From Bromus sterilis (taxonomy: Eukaryota; Streptophyta; Magnoliopsida; Poales; Poaceae), in NCBI GenBank assembly GCA_950022295.1, contig OX465596.1, positions 122,802,501 through 122,866,500 on the forward strand: a stretch of DNA of 64,000 nucleotides, read 5' to 3'. A model generated the notes under the pieces. That model had not been told where the DNA came from and made no database searches. It worked only from the letters and a program-made list of their open reading frames with translations. The stretch's first letter is position 1; each line of letters opens with the position of its first letter. A program made the position numbers and the translations under genes. This document shows, one piece after another, positions 23,301 to 35,906 of the stretch.

Positions 23301-25041
23301 TCCCCTTTTTTTGCCTCCTTCCTTTTTTTTCTGTTTTTGTTTGTTTGTTGCTGCAACAGGATGGGCTCGGCCCAATTCCTTCTTCGCCCGTGGGCGCTCT
23401 GGAGGTTGCGAGATGTTGAGTCTGATCCGACCAGGCCAACCCAAGGGGGCTTCCCCCCTGTTTTTTTTCTCCCTGTTTTTTTCCATTTGTTTTAAAATTC
23501 CAAAATTTTTGGGATTTTGAAACTTCCAAGTGGTAGCTCTTTTTCCTATCATGTTGTACATGTTTTTGGGGCAGAAGAATGCAAGTATTTAGATGGTGCT
23601 GTCCGTTTTGTATTTTGAGAAAATACAAAATGGAATATGTTACATATATCACATGTGCGATCGTTGTCCTTTTTCTTTTTCAAATCTTTGCGTGTCAAGT
23701 CTTTTCCGTTCTTTTATCTCTTCAAATCATGCCTCCCTGTCATGTTTTCACATGATAGCAGATCCTTCTACCTCAAGTTTTGCGATTCCTTTCACCTTTG
23801 CATCTTGAAACTTATCCGGTGTCAACCTTCGTCGACACTTCTCCGTCTCCGGAACCGATACAATGCTCATTATTGTTAATTTGTTGTTATTGATTCATGC
23901 CATGTCATGTTACCATGTTATTTACACAAAAATTAAGGCTATGACCAAAGCCATAAAAATATAAGAAAACTACATATGAAGTTGTTGACATGTCGTCAAC
24001 ACCTTCATTTAAATTTGACTAGATTGGGTCACACCATGTCTCTTAAACTTGTTCATCTCATCCATGCTTGAGAAATTTTGATCTCGATGTTTACTCGTGT
24101 GTTTTCCTTGCCAATACCTTACGTTAGCACCTGAGACTGCCGAGGAGACTTACGTGGAGATTTCCGACACCGAGCCCGAGGACCCTACTACGTCTGCTCC
24201 GTCGACCGATTACCCATGCAAGGGGAAGATTTATACCATTACTTGATACCTTTCTGCCTACCTGCCTAGCTGTAGTCTAGAACGATTGCTTGAACCTATC
24301 CACCTTGCTTATGCCACCATCAAAAACTAAACAGCCATGATCCCCACATCCCAGCAAAACCTTGTATTGCTAAGTTACCGCTGCTCAGCCATTGCTTAGT
24401 ATGAGTAGGAAAACTTGCTGCTTACCCTATGCTATGGTGGGAATATCATGTTACTAAAGAAGTTGGTTGATATTTATTATTATGATGTTAATTATATTTG
24501 ACGAATGATGGGAGGTTGGTCTATTTCCCGCCTTGTGCTTTGCTCCATTTGAGTCACCTAGGATCCGAGTTCCGGGTATTGGTTATTTGTTTGAGCGTGC
24601 CTAATCGTGTGTGGGGTTCTATGGGACCCCCTTGTCTTACCTACCTAGCTTCAAACAATTCTAGTGGTGGCCCGAGATGATTTTACTATTTGCAACGTGT
24701 GTGTGCTGGTGGTACCCCAGTTGTTTACAAACCACCCTGGGCCAGGAGGACTTGTTCCTTGGCTGGCCCACCTTGTCTGGCTGAGGACCCGGTGTCCCAT
24801 GTGTGATTAACCGGGTATCCAAACCTGCGATAGACGGTAGAGACCGATTCGAGAGCGCGACCGGCTGTTGAGTCGGGTGTCGACTCACCGGGGGCCACCC
24901 GGAATTGTGCGTAGTTAATTAGAGGGACTCTGACGTTCCGGAGTTTCAGGCGTTTACCTAGCCAAGTGGAAACCGGGCGTACATGCGAAGCCTATGATGG
25001 GAAGTTGGTACACCACTGCAGGGTTAAATCTTTTCGAAAAG

Positions 25042-25053
25042 CCGTGTCCATGG
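25042..25053 (+). promoter_or_regulatory. Conserved LTR dyad (K 3' LTR copy, one change)
   Basis: It reads CCGTG-TC-CATGG. The single C-to-T change relative to the 5' LTR would leave a G-U pair in RNA. Confidence 0.5.
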
Positions 25054-25851
25054 TTATAGACGACTCAGAGCCTACGTCTTTTTCATAGATTAACATAAAT
25101 TTGAATCATAATCAAAACTTGCCTACCGTGTGAGTGCCTTGGTTGCTTTTCTTCGTCCAGGGGGACCGAGAGAAGATCCAGGTTGTATTATGTTTGACGT
25201 AAGTAGGTGAATAGCAGACTTATGACACGATGCCACGTGCATTTTTGGATCTTACCCCTACTCTAATAGAACGATAGCCACCATATATGCTAGTGCGGCT
25301 GCAACCTTTACTTTTACCTTGTCTTACCATAGGAAGTTAGTTATCCTGTAATGATATAATCTCACCCCTTGTTTCCTTTTGTGCTTTTACTGTTTTTCCT
25401 GATCGGCCGCTGCAGTTGACTACTACCTCGACCCGAGCACCGGAAGATACTTCGTGGAGGTGCCCCCGGAGGACGACGATGAGGATGACTTCGCTCAGTA
25501 GATCCTATAGTTGGGTTCCGACGATCCGTGGGTGGACTTACTTATGTGTAGCCCTCTCTAGGGCCATTTGGATTTTGACCGTACTCGGTCGTGATTGTCT
25601 TCTGCTTGTTGCATGATGTACTATTGGGTCTATGGACCTCTGAGATGATGTAATAAATACCAGTGGCGATGTATGCCCTGGACTCTATATATTTATGTCT
25701 TAGCATAAAGTTCATTGTTCTTATATCTGTTGTTGAGAATCCGGTAGCGACACGGGTGCGAGTGTCGGTGGCCTTTTATGCGCTACTAACTTGAGCGGGA
25801 CGCGAAAGAGACTAACTTGAGTTAGCACCGCATCGGGGGCCTTACATACAC

Positions 25852-28460
25852 TCAGCCAGAAGTCTAAACTTCTTACGCTAAACTTTATTCAATCTTCTAC
25901 TTCCTTAAGTAGATATTTATATTTTGTAGAGTTTTGGTTCGTGAAATTATAGCTCACATTTCCTTTCTATTCCTTTTGGTGATATCTCTAATTCATATAG
26001 ACCCATAATAAGGCTTGCAATCGTAATTCAGTATTACATTCAAGTCTATTATCTTTTCTACCATTTAGAGTATTGTCCTCAGTTTCTCTTCAGTTACTGA
26101 ATGCTTGGACTTTGCTCAGGTTCTGTGTTTTGCCAACCAAGCACATCGGAACCTGTTCTTCTTCTAAGAACTTTTGAGTCATTCTGTTATTGCATTCACA
26201 ACTTCCGTTTTATGGTAGAATCATATGTCAAAGGTCATATAGGATCACATGTCTTGAGACAAAGTGCATCCCTATTCTTCCATTAAAACATTATTTTTTG
26301 ATATTAAGAATTTACATCCTTTATATAATTCCTAGCCACAAGAACCTTTTCTTGTTTAGGATATCATTCCAATCCTTTTGATGTTCATTAGACGTGTCCT
26401 AATCTATCCTTATAGATTTTAGTGTGTGACACATCTGTATTTCGTTCATATAAGATTCTCGTAATCCTTTCATCTTATTAGCCTTAATCTCCATGTATAT
26501 CAATGTATATATATGAGATTGTCTTCACATATATCATCGTACATATATGAGATTGACATTGTGCTCTCATTCAAATATATCCGACATATATCTGTAAGTA
26601 AGCTTTTATTAAGTTTCTATTCTAATTATGTCAGACATAATAATATTGCTCCCAAAGCTCCCACTCAGAAAATGCTCTCTTCATTCCAAGTTTTCAGGAA
26701 GTCTTCAAAGCTCCCACTCAATTTCCTGAAATTGCAGTCCGTCTCAATATTTTGATTAGTTCAAAATCACTTGATCAAATCAAGGTTGAGAGTTCTTGCC
26801 TTGAGGTACTATGGTCCATCTTATCGAAACATTCTTTCGTTATGCCATTTGCTACTTCTCTTCAAATTCCAAATTTGAATGTGATGCAATTTTCTTCAGG
26901 CTATGGTCCCAGTATAGTGTTTGTGAATGAAATGCCCATATTGATTTAGTATTGCTACGCTTCCGTAGTCAATCATTATTGAATTTAGCCATAACATCTT
27001 TTATGTGCCAAATCAATCTTTATGTGTTGCATCATTCTTAATAACTACCTGGTTATTCGGAATGTGAAATAACTAATTTATTTCATAGGATGTGAGCCAT
27101 CCCATGTGCAACTCAATATTATTTAATTTCTCCTCGTTTCCTAGGTAACAATCAATCCTTTGTAATTTATGAGCAGTGTCCCTTGTGTTTCACTTAAGAA
27201 GACTCGTGATTATTGTTCTGTACAGAACGTATTCATGACAATCTTCTTATTTTTAAACTAAGGCTTTAACTTATATACCATGATCATCATCAATAGCATA
27301 TTTCCTCTTTTCATGGAGTCATTGCAGCGGAACGTCTTTCCGTTGCGTTACTCTATTATTTGGAGGTAGGATCAATCACCCTGGTCAAAGATTTCACATT
27401 TCTCCCATTGACTTATCCCTTGAGAACCATCTTCTCATTCACCAATTCAAGCAATACAAGTTTTTCTATTTGGGAAGGTGTGTTTTACAATTTCTCACAA
27501 CTCTAATACAAAGAAAGTTATATCATATAGAACTTCTAGAAACTTTCTAACACCATCATCATATGGAGTCATCAGCTTCATTAAATTCAGAATGGTTTCC
27601 TTATTTCATGAAGTGGGTGTTTTAACTTAATAAATTATAACAACTTGGTTCATTCAATAGCATTAGCGTAAGGGGAATGTATTTAGACCATACTACATAT
27701 TAGTATGACTACGAATGGTTCTAGGTGCTTGAGCACTTTAAACTTCCATCGTAATTTGTGGTATTACTTCCACAAGTCTCCCATTTATGTCAAATATAAT
27801 ACTTATCACTTTGATCACATCATGGTGATTCGTTTTCTTATATTTTACTTCACTGTGATTCCGTAATCTCAGATTTATGATCTTAATTGAATGCCTTGTT
27901 CAATTAATCATGCGAAGCATCTTTAATGATTATTCATGCGCTTGGTTAATACATCATTTATGTACAATGTTTGGCGCAAGTTCTACTTTGCTAGAACTCC
28001 GTCATTAGTCATCTTGGTTGATAATAAATTCATGAGTTAATAGATCGAGTATCTAATGACTTCATCATTTATGAATTCATCTCATGCATTTAGTATAGTT
28101 ATGACTTTTGACCTTATTGTTATTCATAATAACTTAATCATTAAACATTGAATATCACTTGACAATTATGGTGTTTTATAAATGCTTCTATCATATTATA
28201 AACTCAATTGCAATCATAGTATAAGCACACTTTATTCATCAAACTGGAACAACTGACTTGTCTCAAAACATGAATAACTTTGTCTTGCGAGATGCAAGAC
28301 ATATCACTAAGTGTTCCTACTTAATTCTATGATAGATGTCTTGGTGAAATCTTGGTGGCCATCAACTGTCTTGGTTGCCATCAATCCTGGATAGCACCTC
28401 TTCCCGTCCATGCAACGACAGGCCCTGTTTTCATAAAACAGAACAAGTATCAAATACTTA
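25852..28460 (-). other. Long AT-rich noncoding internal region of Copia A
   Basis: There are 2.6 kb between the 3' end and gag without a recognisable pol domain on either strand. Scattered blocks match Copia H (36230-39300), for example the GTTGCG(T/C)TACTCT block at 27343 and near 38071. I see no genes here; the short ORFs are chance openings. Confidence 0.65.
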
Positions 28461-29152
28461 TTAAACTGCAAATGTTTTATAAGGGAACAAACATTTATAA
28501 CGAGTATATAAAAAATATACCTTCTCCATCAACAATTTCTCCTTCAATGGGTTCAACCTGTAAATCTCGGAGGTTGACCATGAACTCAAAGATTTGAAGG
28601 CTTTCACCTCTTCCGACATAGCATGGACAAAGTCTGTGTAACTCGGTGGAAGAGAGTGTAGCCCCGTGTTTATAGTAGACTCCTCTGTGGTCCAATAGTC
28701 AAAGTCCTCCACGAGTTTCAGATGTATCCCATGCATCTTGGCTACGTGAGTTTTCAGACAAGTGTTCTCTTCCATCTTTGTAGTAAAAACTCATTTTCTA
28801 ACTCAAATATTGCCACTCTGAACTGATGTATAAACAATGACTTCATCATGTCGATTGTGTCAAACGTGTCCATATCCGCATATTGTTCACGAAAATATTG
28901 CGGAAAGCTAGTTTCTATGACACTTTTAACCATGGCGTAAGTCCTTCGACGATTATGGTAATCAAGCATTACTTTTTCATCCATGTTGTCTACTGGAGGG
29001 TCTCCCATACGCTCTTGTATTACGAACAAGAGGTTAGCTCTCTTGAGCACAGTCCTAAGGTATAAGTACCTATCAACGAAATTTGACCCATCATCTTTAA
29101 GTCTTTCACCATGTAAGAAAGTAACCAATCCATGATACTGATTCATATCCAT
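28461..29152 (-). pseudogene. Copia gag (UBN2-type) of element A, one frameshift
   Basis: It starts at ATG 29152 (MDMNQYHG) on the minus strand. The first about 130 residues include the GSNFVDRYLYLRTVLKRA block typical of plant Copia gag proteins. A frameshift near 28760-28775 moves to the next frame, which continues with family-typical text (HVAKMHGIHLKLVED, LHSLPPSYTDFVHA) and decays towards 28461. No zinc knuckle or protease follows. Gag would form the virus-like particle and bind element RNA. As the only recognisable coding region of A, it suggests the family depended on enzymes from another Copia element. Confidence 0.8.
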
Positions 29153-30210
29153 TTTAATTTTCTACCAAATATTTGCAAGGAAAACAATTAAGACTAGTTC
29201 ATAAAAATGAGTTCATAATAATCATATTATAGATGAGCTCACACTAACACAATCATCCCTAAGAAGTTTTAGTGATTACATGATCCAGATTCACTATCCG
29301 TCCTCGAATACCACACCGGCCGACAGATTAGTTTCAAAGGTAGACAACTAGTTTGTGCGATCACATCCTATATGTGACTCATGCTCGATATTTCGATCTC
29401 TAGTATTCCGACGCCATATCTACATATGCTAGGCTCGCCAAATTGACCTTAGTGTTATATGCTGCTTAGCAAGGCCATATCGACATATGCTAGGCTTGCC
29501 AGGCCCAACCTCATGCAAACTCTAATGTATGTATGACACCCGATCGTCACGGCCTGCCTATCATAAAGAGAACCTTCCAGATGGTTCACACTTCGGTAGA
29601 ATACTTATGTTTGGCATTTTATAAGGGATCATCTTATTTTATGCTACCGTCGTGTATCCTATACTAGCATGGTTTAAGATGTATGATCATGGTGGCACTA
29701 AGTCTACAGTGTCTCCATTTAAGTTTGTTTCATCATGATGAACGTTTACTACTTTCTAGTAACACATAGCAAAGCTATCACTACATCAAGATTAAGCAAA
29801 AAACAATAGCCCCCTCTGCAATAAAAAGTTAGACGCCTCTATTTTGTACATTGCATGTTTTACGTGGAAGCTAGGGATTTTCATAGATCAACCGTTTCTA
29901 CGAATATTGAACCACAACGATGATTATATATTGTCTCTATTACACCCCACGTACGGGGCCCTCCGTTGCAAATTACATATCCGCTAAAGTAAGAGAGACA
30001 GACACCCCCTAGAGCCACTTTATACGGTACAAGCCGTATGTCAAGCGTGGAACCAGTCTTCAGTAAGCGTACGCGTAAGGTCGGTCGGGGGCCGCTTCAT
30101 CAAACAATGCCACAGATATAACAAGTACACGTGAGAGGGTAACAATCGTAGAATCAACGCCCACATCCCCGATGTGTTCTAACCGTACAACAATAAGAAG
30201 CATAGATCTA
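29153..30210 (-). other. Leader (5' UTR) of Copia A, right unit
   Basis: It is a noncoding copy of 8656-9710 with only scattered differences. It has the same pair of CATAT-N4-ATATG inverted repeats (near 29425 and 29480). Confidence 0.75.
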
Positions 30211-30223
30211 GCTCATGATACCA
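30211..30223 (-). other. Primer-binding site of Copia A, right unit (tRNA-iMet type)
   Basis: TGGTATCATGAGC on the minus strand, one base from the LTR-R terminus; identical to the left-unit PBS. Confidence 0.9.
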
Positions 30224-30224
30224 C

Positions 30225-31978
30225 TGTTGGGTCTCGCAGCAGAATACAATAATTTTTCTAACTAGCGTCGCCCTTAACCCAAGATCTATCTAGCTGTAAT
30301 GCTGTAACCGAAAGACTTGAGGAAACATAACTCGGGGTGTAGTCCGTTGCGCGGGAAACGTTCCCGCAAACATGGTTGATGTAGCCGATCAAGGTTCACA
30401 GCCCCCTGGCTTTGTTGAGCACCCGGATGGGTGTAGTGCCACACGTGTAGCACCTCGTAGTACTCGCAGACATACGAGACTCGATGACGACCTCCGTTCT
30501 CGATCCAGCGAAGGTGGCGGAAGCAGACCTCCGGAACCAGAGTTGCAGCAACACGACGACGTGCGTATAGTGGAGACATCCCCAACCCAGTGAAGACTCC
30601 AAACAAGGGGAGTCCGCTCTTAGGAGGGAGAAATAGGGAGAGAGAGATCTAAAAAATTTATCTGTATTTTTATGGAATTTTCTGTGTTGAAAAAGGGCTA
30701 CCCACCACATCTATATATAGGGGAAAACCGGGGTGCAATGCCTGTCAACTAGCGATGTGGTACTAAACATAGTACCACATGCTAGTTGCATGCGCATGGC
30801 CGACCAAGGCCTATGGCCGTGGTGGTGCATGGCGTGGTGGCCATGGTGGCAACTTGCCCACATGGGCCCCATGGCCCATGGCGCCGACGAATCCCTTTTT
30901 TTTCTTTTCTTTCTTTCTTCTTTCTTTAAAGAAAAAAACAAAAAACTAAAAGAATATTATTCCATTAATTATTTAAATTAAATTTTAATATTTAACTCAC
31001 TTAATTAAAGAATAAAACATATTCAAGTAATTTTCCGAACAATTCGGAACCACGGAACTTTTCCGTCTCCCCTCCGAACCGATTTCGGAGTTCTCTCTCA
31101 TTCTCCGGTAACTCCGATGCTCCGAAAAGGTCTCCGATTTCATCGAGCCCTTAAGTGTGTTACCCTACGGTACGAGAACACTCCAGTCATGACCGAGACA
31201 AAGGCTACGACCAATGATCAATAGAGAGACCTGGATGCCCATAATGACCCCTGTGCATTCCGGAAGTAACCGATTGAACCGTACACGTTGTATACCATTC
31301 CCTTTGTCATGCGATACTAGATTAGTCCAAGATTTTATGAACTGCATCCAATGAATTAGTTCTATATTGTTACCGACAAATCTTATTCACTCGTTCCGTG
31401 ATATTCATCCTTGTGACCTAGTCACACGCTGCGCAGCTTTATGGATGCAATCTCACCGAGTTGGCCATGAAGTATCTTTCCATTATATGGATTGACAAAT
31501 CCCGCTCTTGAATCAACACTCCTCAACATATCCCATCGGATAGCCCAAGATACACCTTTATGGTCACCATGTTTCAGTGTGACGGTTAATGCACTCAAAG
31601 CATCCTCAGAAGATAGCAATTATGCATGATCTCACGGTCAAAGGAACAGGCTACTACGTTATGTAATTACAACACTGAACTTTTACGATTTGATCATGTT
31701 GCAATGCTTGCATTGGGTAATGTTCATCATGTCATTCATTCAATGAGGTGACCTTATCGTCAATTGACTTGATTGTCCATGATCGTGAAACCACAATCAT
31801 CAGTTGACGATAAACCAGTCATCATGAGAGGCTGACTAGGAACTCTGGTTGTTTCTATACCACACTTGTATCATTGTTTCACTGATACGGTTCCATCACA
31901 GTATGAAACTGGTCATGAACTTATTTAGATATATTGGAATAGTCATATATTATTTGCCTCTAGAGCATATATCCAACA
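30225..31978 (-). repeat. LTR-R of Copia A (complete 5' LTR, 1754 bp)
   Basis: On the minus strand it starts TGTTGGATATATGCTCTAGAGG, resembling Angela/BARE/WIS LTRs, and ends CCCAACA. The TATA-like box is at 30711-30720. It is followed on the right by TSD GCAAC. It is the reference for the truncated LTR-L and LTR-M. Confidence 0.92.
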
Positions 31979-32001
31979 GCAACTCCCCTATCTTGAAGAC
32001 T

Positions 32002-32023
32002 GGAGCCCCTGGCAACGGTGCCA
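32002..32023 (-). other. Primer-binding site of element D (tRNA-Asp type)
   Basis: On the minus strand it reads TGGCACCGTTGCCAGGGG, close to TGGCGCCGTTGCCGGGGA, the complement of plant tRNA-Asp 3' ends used by Athila-like elements. It lies 11 bases from the 5' LTR, and only about 20 bases from the Copia A insertion. Confidence 0.8.
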
Positions 32024-32034
32024 TAAATTTAGCT

Positions 32035-33697
32035 TGATGGCACTGAGGTAGTGCTCCTCGTTGGTTACCCCAAGTGGAAGGTTGGATGTAGCCTAGCAGT
32101 AAATTTCCCTCGGTGAAGTTACCAAGGTTTATGTCTCCGGCGGACTCCGAATTCTGCAAGTAGGTGGCAAGGAAACAATGGCTCCGTTTACAACCGAGGT
32201 TGCTTACTTGACCTGGACCGACACACACAACAGGTAGCTTTCCTCCCAACAAGTACAGAGAGGTTGTCAATCTCTCTGGCCTTGTTGTTTACAAAGGATT
32301 AAACGTGAAGAGATAATGATAGTAGTGATAATTGCAACAGAAGGTAAAAGCAGTAAATAAAGTAGAGGTGCAAACAATGGTGGAAATATGGACCGGGGTC
32401 CCATGATGTTCACTTGTGATGTCTCTCTCCCAAAAGACGATAAAATAGCTAACCTGGGTGAACAAATTAATGCTGGGAAATTGATACAGTTATAGACGCA
32501 CCGCTATGCTAATTATGCTACTAGCAAGTAAGAGACTCGAGAGTATGGACAGTACGCCAAGACAAGTAGACCGAAATCCATCTGCATCTACTCACTAATC
32601 ATACACCTTGATATATCTATCCAGAACATCTCGTTGGTATTAAGTTGTGATCCCTACCCAAAGTGTATACTAAAAGCTAAAGACAATTGCATTAACAATC
32701 TATGCATAAGGTAAACAATCCTTGCAACTACGGTTACAAGCACCATTGTTTTTTCCCTGGTGGCAACAACACATCCCCTAGTCTCATGTTTCTTTCACTC
32801 AAGCTAGACATCGGAGGGCATGAACCCACAATCATGCATAACGCTCCCTCTTGGGGTTACTATCTACTACTTGGCCAAAGCAATAAAAAGTAACGGAAAA
32901 CATGCAAGAATTACTCAAGAAAAAAATATAAAAGGTAAACCAAATATATAACTCATCATGATCTGAACATAATCTCATAATCCATCGGATCCCAGCAAAC
33001 TCAGCATAGCAACAACAGGAAAATTACATAGGTTCGTTGATCATGTAGGGCAGCTCACAAGGGCTAAGAATTGAAGAACAAGATTGGAGAGAAGACATCA
33101 TATAGCTACTGGTCATAGACCCATGGTCCAAGGGGGACAACTCACGGCACATCCGGGAAGCGTCCATGGTGATGGAGAAGCTCCCAGTGGTCCTTCTTCC
33201 ATCTGGAAGGGTGTCGGGAAGGAGTCTTCTGGTGCTCCCGATCTTGGAAGCGCGGTGGCGGTGGAACAGAGAGGTATTTCGCGATGCGGGGCTCTCCTCG
33301 AGGGTTTCTTCGACAAAGAGGTAATATAGGCCGAAGGGGGGCACCAAGGGGTGTCCCCACCTCACAGGCGTCCTGGTGGCACGGCCAGGGGTGGGGCCAC
33401 GCCACCTGGCCGCGTGGGAGGGTGATGGCCCCCCTCCGAATCCCCTTTGGTGATTCCGGAAGCTTCCGTCGTGCTGATTTTTTATCTGATTTTTCTAGAA
33501 TTTTTGGGGCTCTGAAAATTGGGGTAAAATACCTACAACTTAAAGACATCAGCAGACAAACTGGCACTGGGTGCACTGAGTTAGTAGGTTAGTCCAAATA
33601 TGTGTAAAATGATATGAAAGTGTAGCAAAACATGTAGCAATGTCACATAAAAGTGCATGGAACAAGAAGAAATTATACATACGTTTAGGACGTATCA
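32035..33697 (-). repeat. 5' LTR of element D (1663 bp)
   Basis: In plus orientation it runs TGATGGCAC...GACGTATCA; the minus-strand start TGATACGTCC is typical of a widespread Triticeae LTR group. It is homologous along its length to B's LTR (57163-58828, 1666 bp), so D and B are one family. The long ORFs on both strands near 33040-33590 fall in the GC-rich part and have no recognisable product. Confidence 0.85.
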
Positions 33698-34123
33698 ATG
33701 TCACATTACATCACATCAACCCATCACATCACATGTACTCTCTTTTGTCAACTTCCCCATGTCTCCACCCCATGACCATCTTGCCACCACCTATATAAGG
33801 GGCAAGGATTCCCACGGTGGAGAAGGCTTCCTCTCATTCCCCCTCACACACACCACTCCTCTCTCTCTCACACATAGCTAGGAGGAGGAAAGAAGGAGCA
33901 AGTAGCAGTTTAGCTACCAGTGCATATTAGCTCGGCGAGGAGCAGAGTAATTTATCAGATGCAGATCAAGGAGCAACTCTGTACAAATATTCCACCTATA
34001 GTTCAGACTTGCGGGAGTAGGGGTTTTATCTCTACAGAGAGCCACTGCCTAGGTACATCGCGGTGTCTTGCTGTGTTTGTCCCCACTCTCGATTCCTGCG
34101 CCATCGATACTCACCTCGGTTTG
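33698..34123 (+). mobile_element. LTR-like fragment I, host of D and H
   Basis: About 425 bases lie between the D and H insertions. The fragment has a TATA-like box (33792-33798) followed by a CT-rich leader and a GAGAGCCACTGCCTAGG block, resembling the U3/R/U5 part of a plus-oriented LTR. Neither end is visible. GTTTG at 34119-34123 is probably one copy of H's target-site duplication. Confidence 0.45.
33792..33798 (+). promoter_or_regulatory. TATA-like box in LTR fragment I
   Basis: TATATAA in a CCTATATAAGG context, followed about 60-90 bases later by a CT/CA-rich run, as in many grass LTR promoters. Confidence 0.45.
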
Positions 34124-35906
34124 TGTTGGGGAACAGGGCAGAAAACAATAATTTTTCATAACCTACGTGTCCTGAACCCAAGACCTACACTATGGGGATG
34201 CAAGTAATGGATGGAAATAGGTCACATACCAACATGTAGTCTGTTAAGAGGGAAATGTTCCCGCGTGAACGTGGTTGATGTAGTCGTACCCACCGATCCT
34301 CGATGCGGCGGAGATCCTCGATGACTCCAGAAGCCACTCGATCCTTGTAGACTAATGATGGGATTGCGTCCATGTCGGAACATTGTCGGTGAAGATGTCG
34401 CGACACGGCCACGACGTTGAAGTAGCATCACAAGTGTAGCACCTCGCGGGATTACACACATACGGTGTACCCGATGTTCCCTCTGGGCTCCGAACCAGAA
34501 GGGCAACGGAAAGAAAATGGATTCAGATCCCGATTCCAGCAGCACGACGGTGTGCATATGGTGGAGAATTCCCCAACCAAGTTCAGACTCCAAACAAGGG
34601 GAGTTCACTCGAGGAAGGAGAAAGGAGGAAAAGAGAGATTAGAGGAACTTGTGTCAATTCAAAAGTTATTGAAGAAAAGAGCACCCCTACCCCTCCTTAT
34701 ATAGGCCAAGAGGGGAGGCCACCCGCCCTCAACTTCTCATGTGGTACTAAACCAAAGGGAGAGGGAGGAGGTGCGCCATAGGGGGGTGGCCCCCTCCCTT
34801 GGCGCCATGGGCCAAGGGGGAGGCTCCCTCCTCCCCTAATGGGCCTCTTTAGGCCCATATGCCTTTTCTTCCATTTATAATTATATTTAATGTTATTTTA
34901 ATATTTAATTCTGTTAATTAAATAATAAAACATATTTAAACATTATTAAATAATATTTTGAACCTTTCAACATACCTAGAACCATTTCTGGCCTCTACCG
35001 AAACAATTTCGGTGTTCTCTCTTATTTCTCCGGTGATCCCGAATCTATCCTTATTGCGTCGAATACCCTTAAGTGTGACACCCTACGGTCCGGGAAACAA
35101 CAGACATGATCAGACACTCTCTGACCAATGACTAATCAATTGGATCTGGTTACAATGCTTGATAGCCCCTGTGCTTCCATCGAATGAACTTCATCGCTGT
35201 TGGATCTGTGAACGTTGAGTCATGTTCCCTTTGTCATACAGTAATTTGTTTGTCCAAGGTTTGATCGTCGGTATCCAATATACCTAGTTCATACTCGTTA
35301 CCGACAAACATGTTTACTCATTCCCGTGATACTACAACCCCGTGACCTAGTCACAGGTTTGCAAACTTTATGATGCAATATCACCGAGTGGGCCCATAGT
35401 ACCTATCCGTCACTCGGATGGACAAATCCCACTTTGATCTATTTGCATACTCATTAACGTATCTACTTAGGAATACCTAAAATACACCGTTATGGCCAAC
35501 ATATTTTAGTTAGGCGGTGGATGTAAATTAAAGCATCCTAATAGATAGTAATTACGTATGATCATTACGGTCGAAGGATCTGGTCACTACGTTATAGTAA
35601 TCACAATGTTGAACTTATGTGACTCGATCACATTGCAACACTTCTGGTGGGTGTGTGTCCATCATATAATTCTCCTAATGATACGGCCTCATTCTCAATA
35701 GGCGGTCCGTACGTCATGATCAGGAAACCTTGATCATCGATTTCCCAATGAGCTAGTATGCTAGAGTTAACTCGAGACCTAGTTGTTTTATACCACACAT
35801 GTATTCAGGTTTCCGCTTAATACAATTATAACACAGTATAAAACGTATTATGAATGGAATATGATAATAAACATAATTTATTTGCCTCTAGGGAACATTC
35901 CCAACA
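34124..35906 (-). repeat. 3' LTR of Copia H (1783 bp)
   Basis: In plus orientation it runs TGTTGGGGAACAGG...TTCCCAACA. It is organised like A's LTRs (ACAATAATTTTT block, TATA-like box CCTATATAAG at 34697-34706 on the minus strand, TTTGCCTCTAGG end) but is strongly diverged. Confidence 0.85.

Larger units (their letters stand above)
11619..25846 (+). mobile_element. Tekay/Del-like Gypsy (chromovirus-type) element K, full length
   Basis: It has TSD TACAC at 11614-11618 and 25847-25851. The 5' LTR is 11619-16179 (4561 bp) and the 3' LTR 21273-25846 (4574 bp); both run TGTAACAGCCC...GGGGCCTTACA. The PBS is of tRNA-iMet type, there is a purine-rich tract before the 3' LTR, and gag-pol is a single frame in the order gag, protease, RT, RNase H, integrase, chromodomain-like tail. 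The internal region is only 5093 bp, so nearly two thirds of the element is LTR. By eye the LTRs differ by about 5 substitutions in their first 390 bases and about 14 in a 320-base stretch near 15200/24860, implying a fairly recent insertion. Five premature stops make it defective. Confidence 0.95.
21273..25846 (+). repeat. 3' LTR of K (4574 bp)
   Basis: It is the direct repeat of the 5' LTR with the same termini, followed by TSD TACAC (25847-25851). It differs by scattered substitutions and small indels, for example near 21650 and 23870. Confidence 0.95.
7666..31978 (-). mobile_element. Copia element A (Angela/BARE-like LTR ends) with three LTRs
   Basis: It is bounded by TGTTGGGTCTCG... (7666) and ...ATATATCCAACA (31978), with TSD GCAAC on both sides. 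On the minus strand the order from right to left is: LTR-R (31978-30225), PBS, leader, gag, a long noncoding internal region (interrupted by K), 3' internal remnant, LTR-M (about 11406-9725), PBS, leader, gag start, LTR-L (8552-7666). The middle LTR therefore has internal sequence on both sides. Without K and one TSD copy the element is about 10.1 kb. No protease, integrase, RT or RNase H could be recognised, so it is probably a non-autonomous family with gag only. Confidence 0.85.
2550..33697 (-). mobile_element. Non-autonomous Gypsy element D (Athila-like PBS), host of the left nest
   Basis: Read on the minus strand: 5' LTR 33697-32035, a tRNA-Asp-type primer-binding site at 32023-32002, leader, a short gag/protease ORF, and 3' noncoding sequence down to 2550, where a LINE interrupts it. 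Two insertions split it: Copia element A (7666-31978, TSD GCAAC at 7661-7665 and 31979-31983) and a solo LTR (3844-7417, TSD CATAG). Removing both leaves a coherent minus-strand element. No RT or integrase is visible. The related 3' part at 61348-64000 also lacks them, so the family is probably mobilised in trans. The 3' LTR of D is outside the window. Confidence 0.8.

Noticed and set aside
32002..32023. Segment resembling the 3' end of tRNA-Asp including CCA (plus strand).
   Set aside because: Position next to an LTR shows it is a primer-binding site, not a tRNA gene.
33040..33590. Pairs of long antisense ORFs in the D LTR (similar ones in 58170-58661 and 60780-61216).
   Set aside because: Corresponding ORFs in the related LTRs are not aligned in frame or content; they reflect GC-rich LTR composition.
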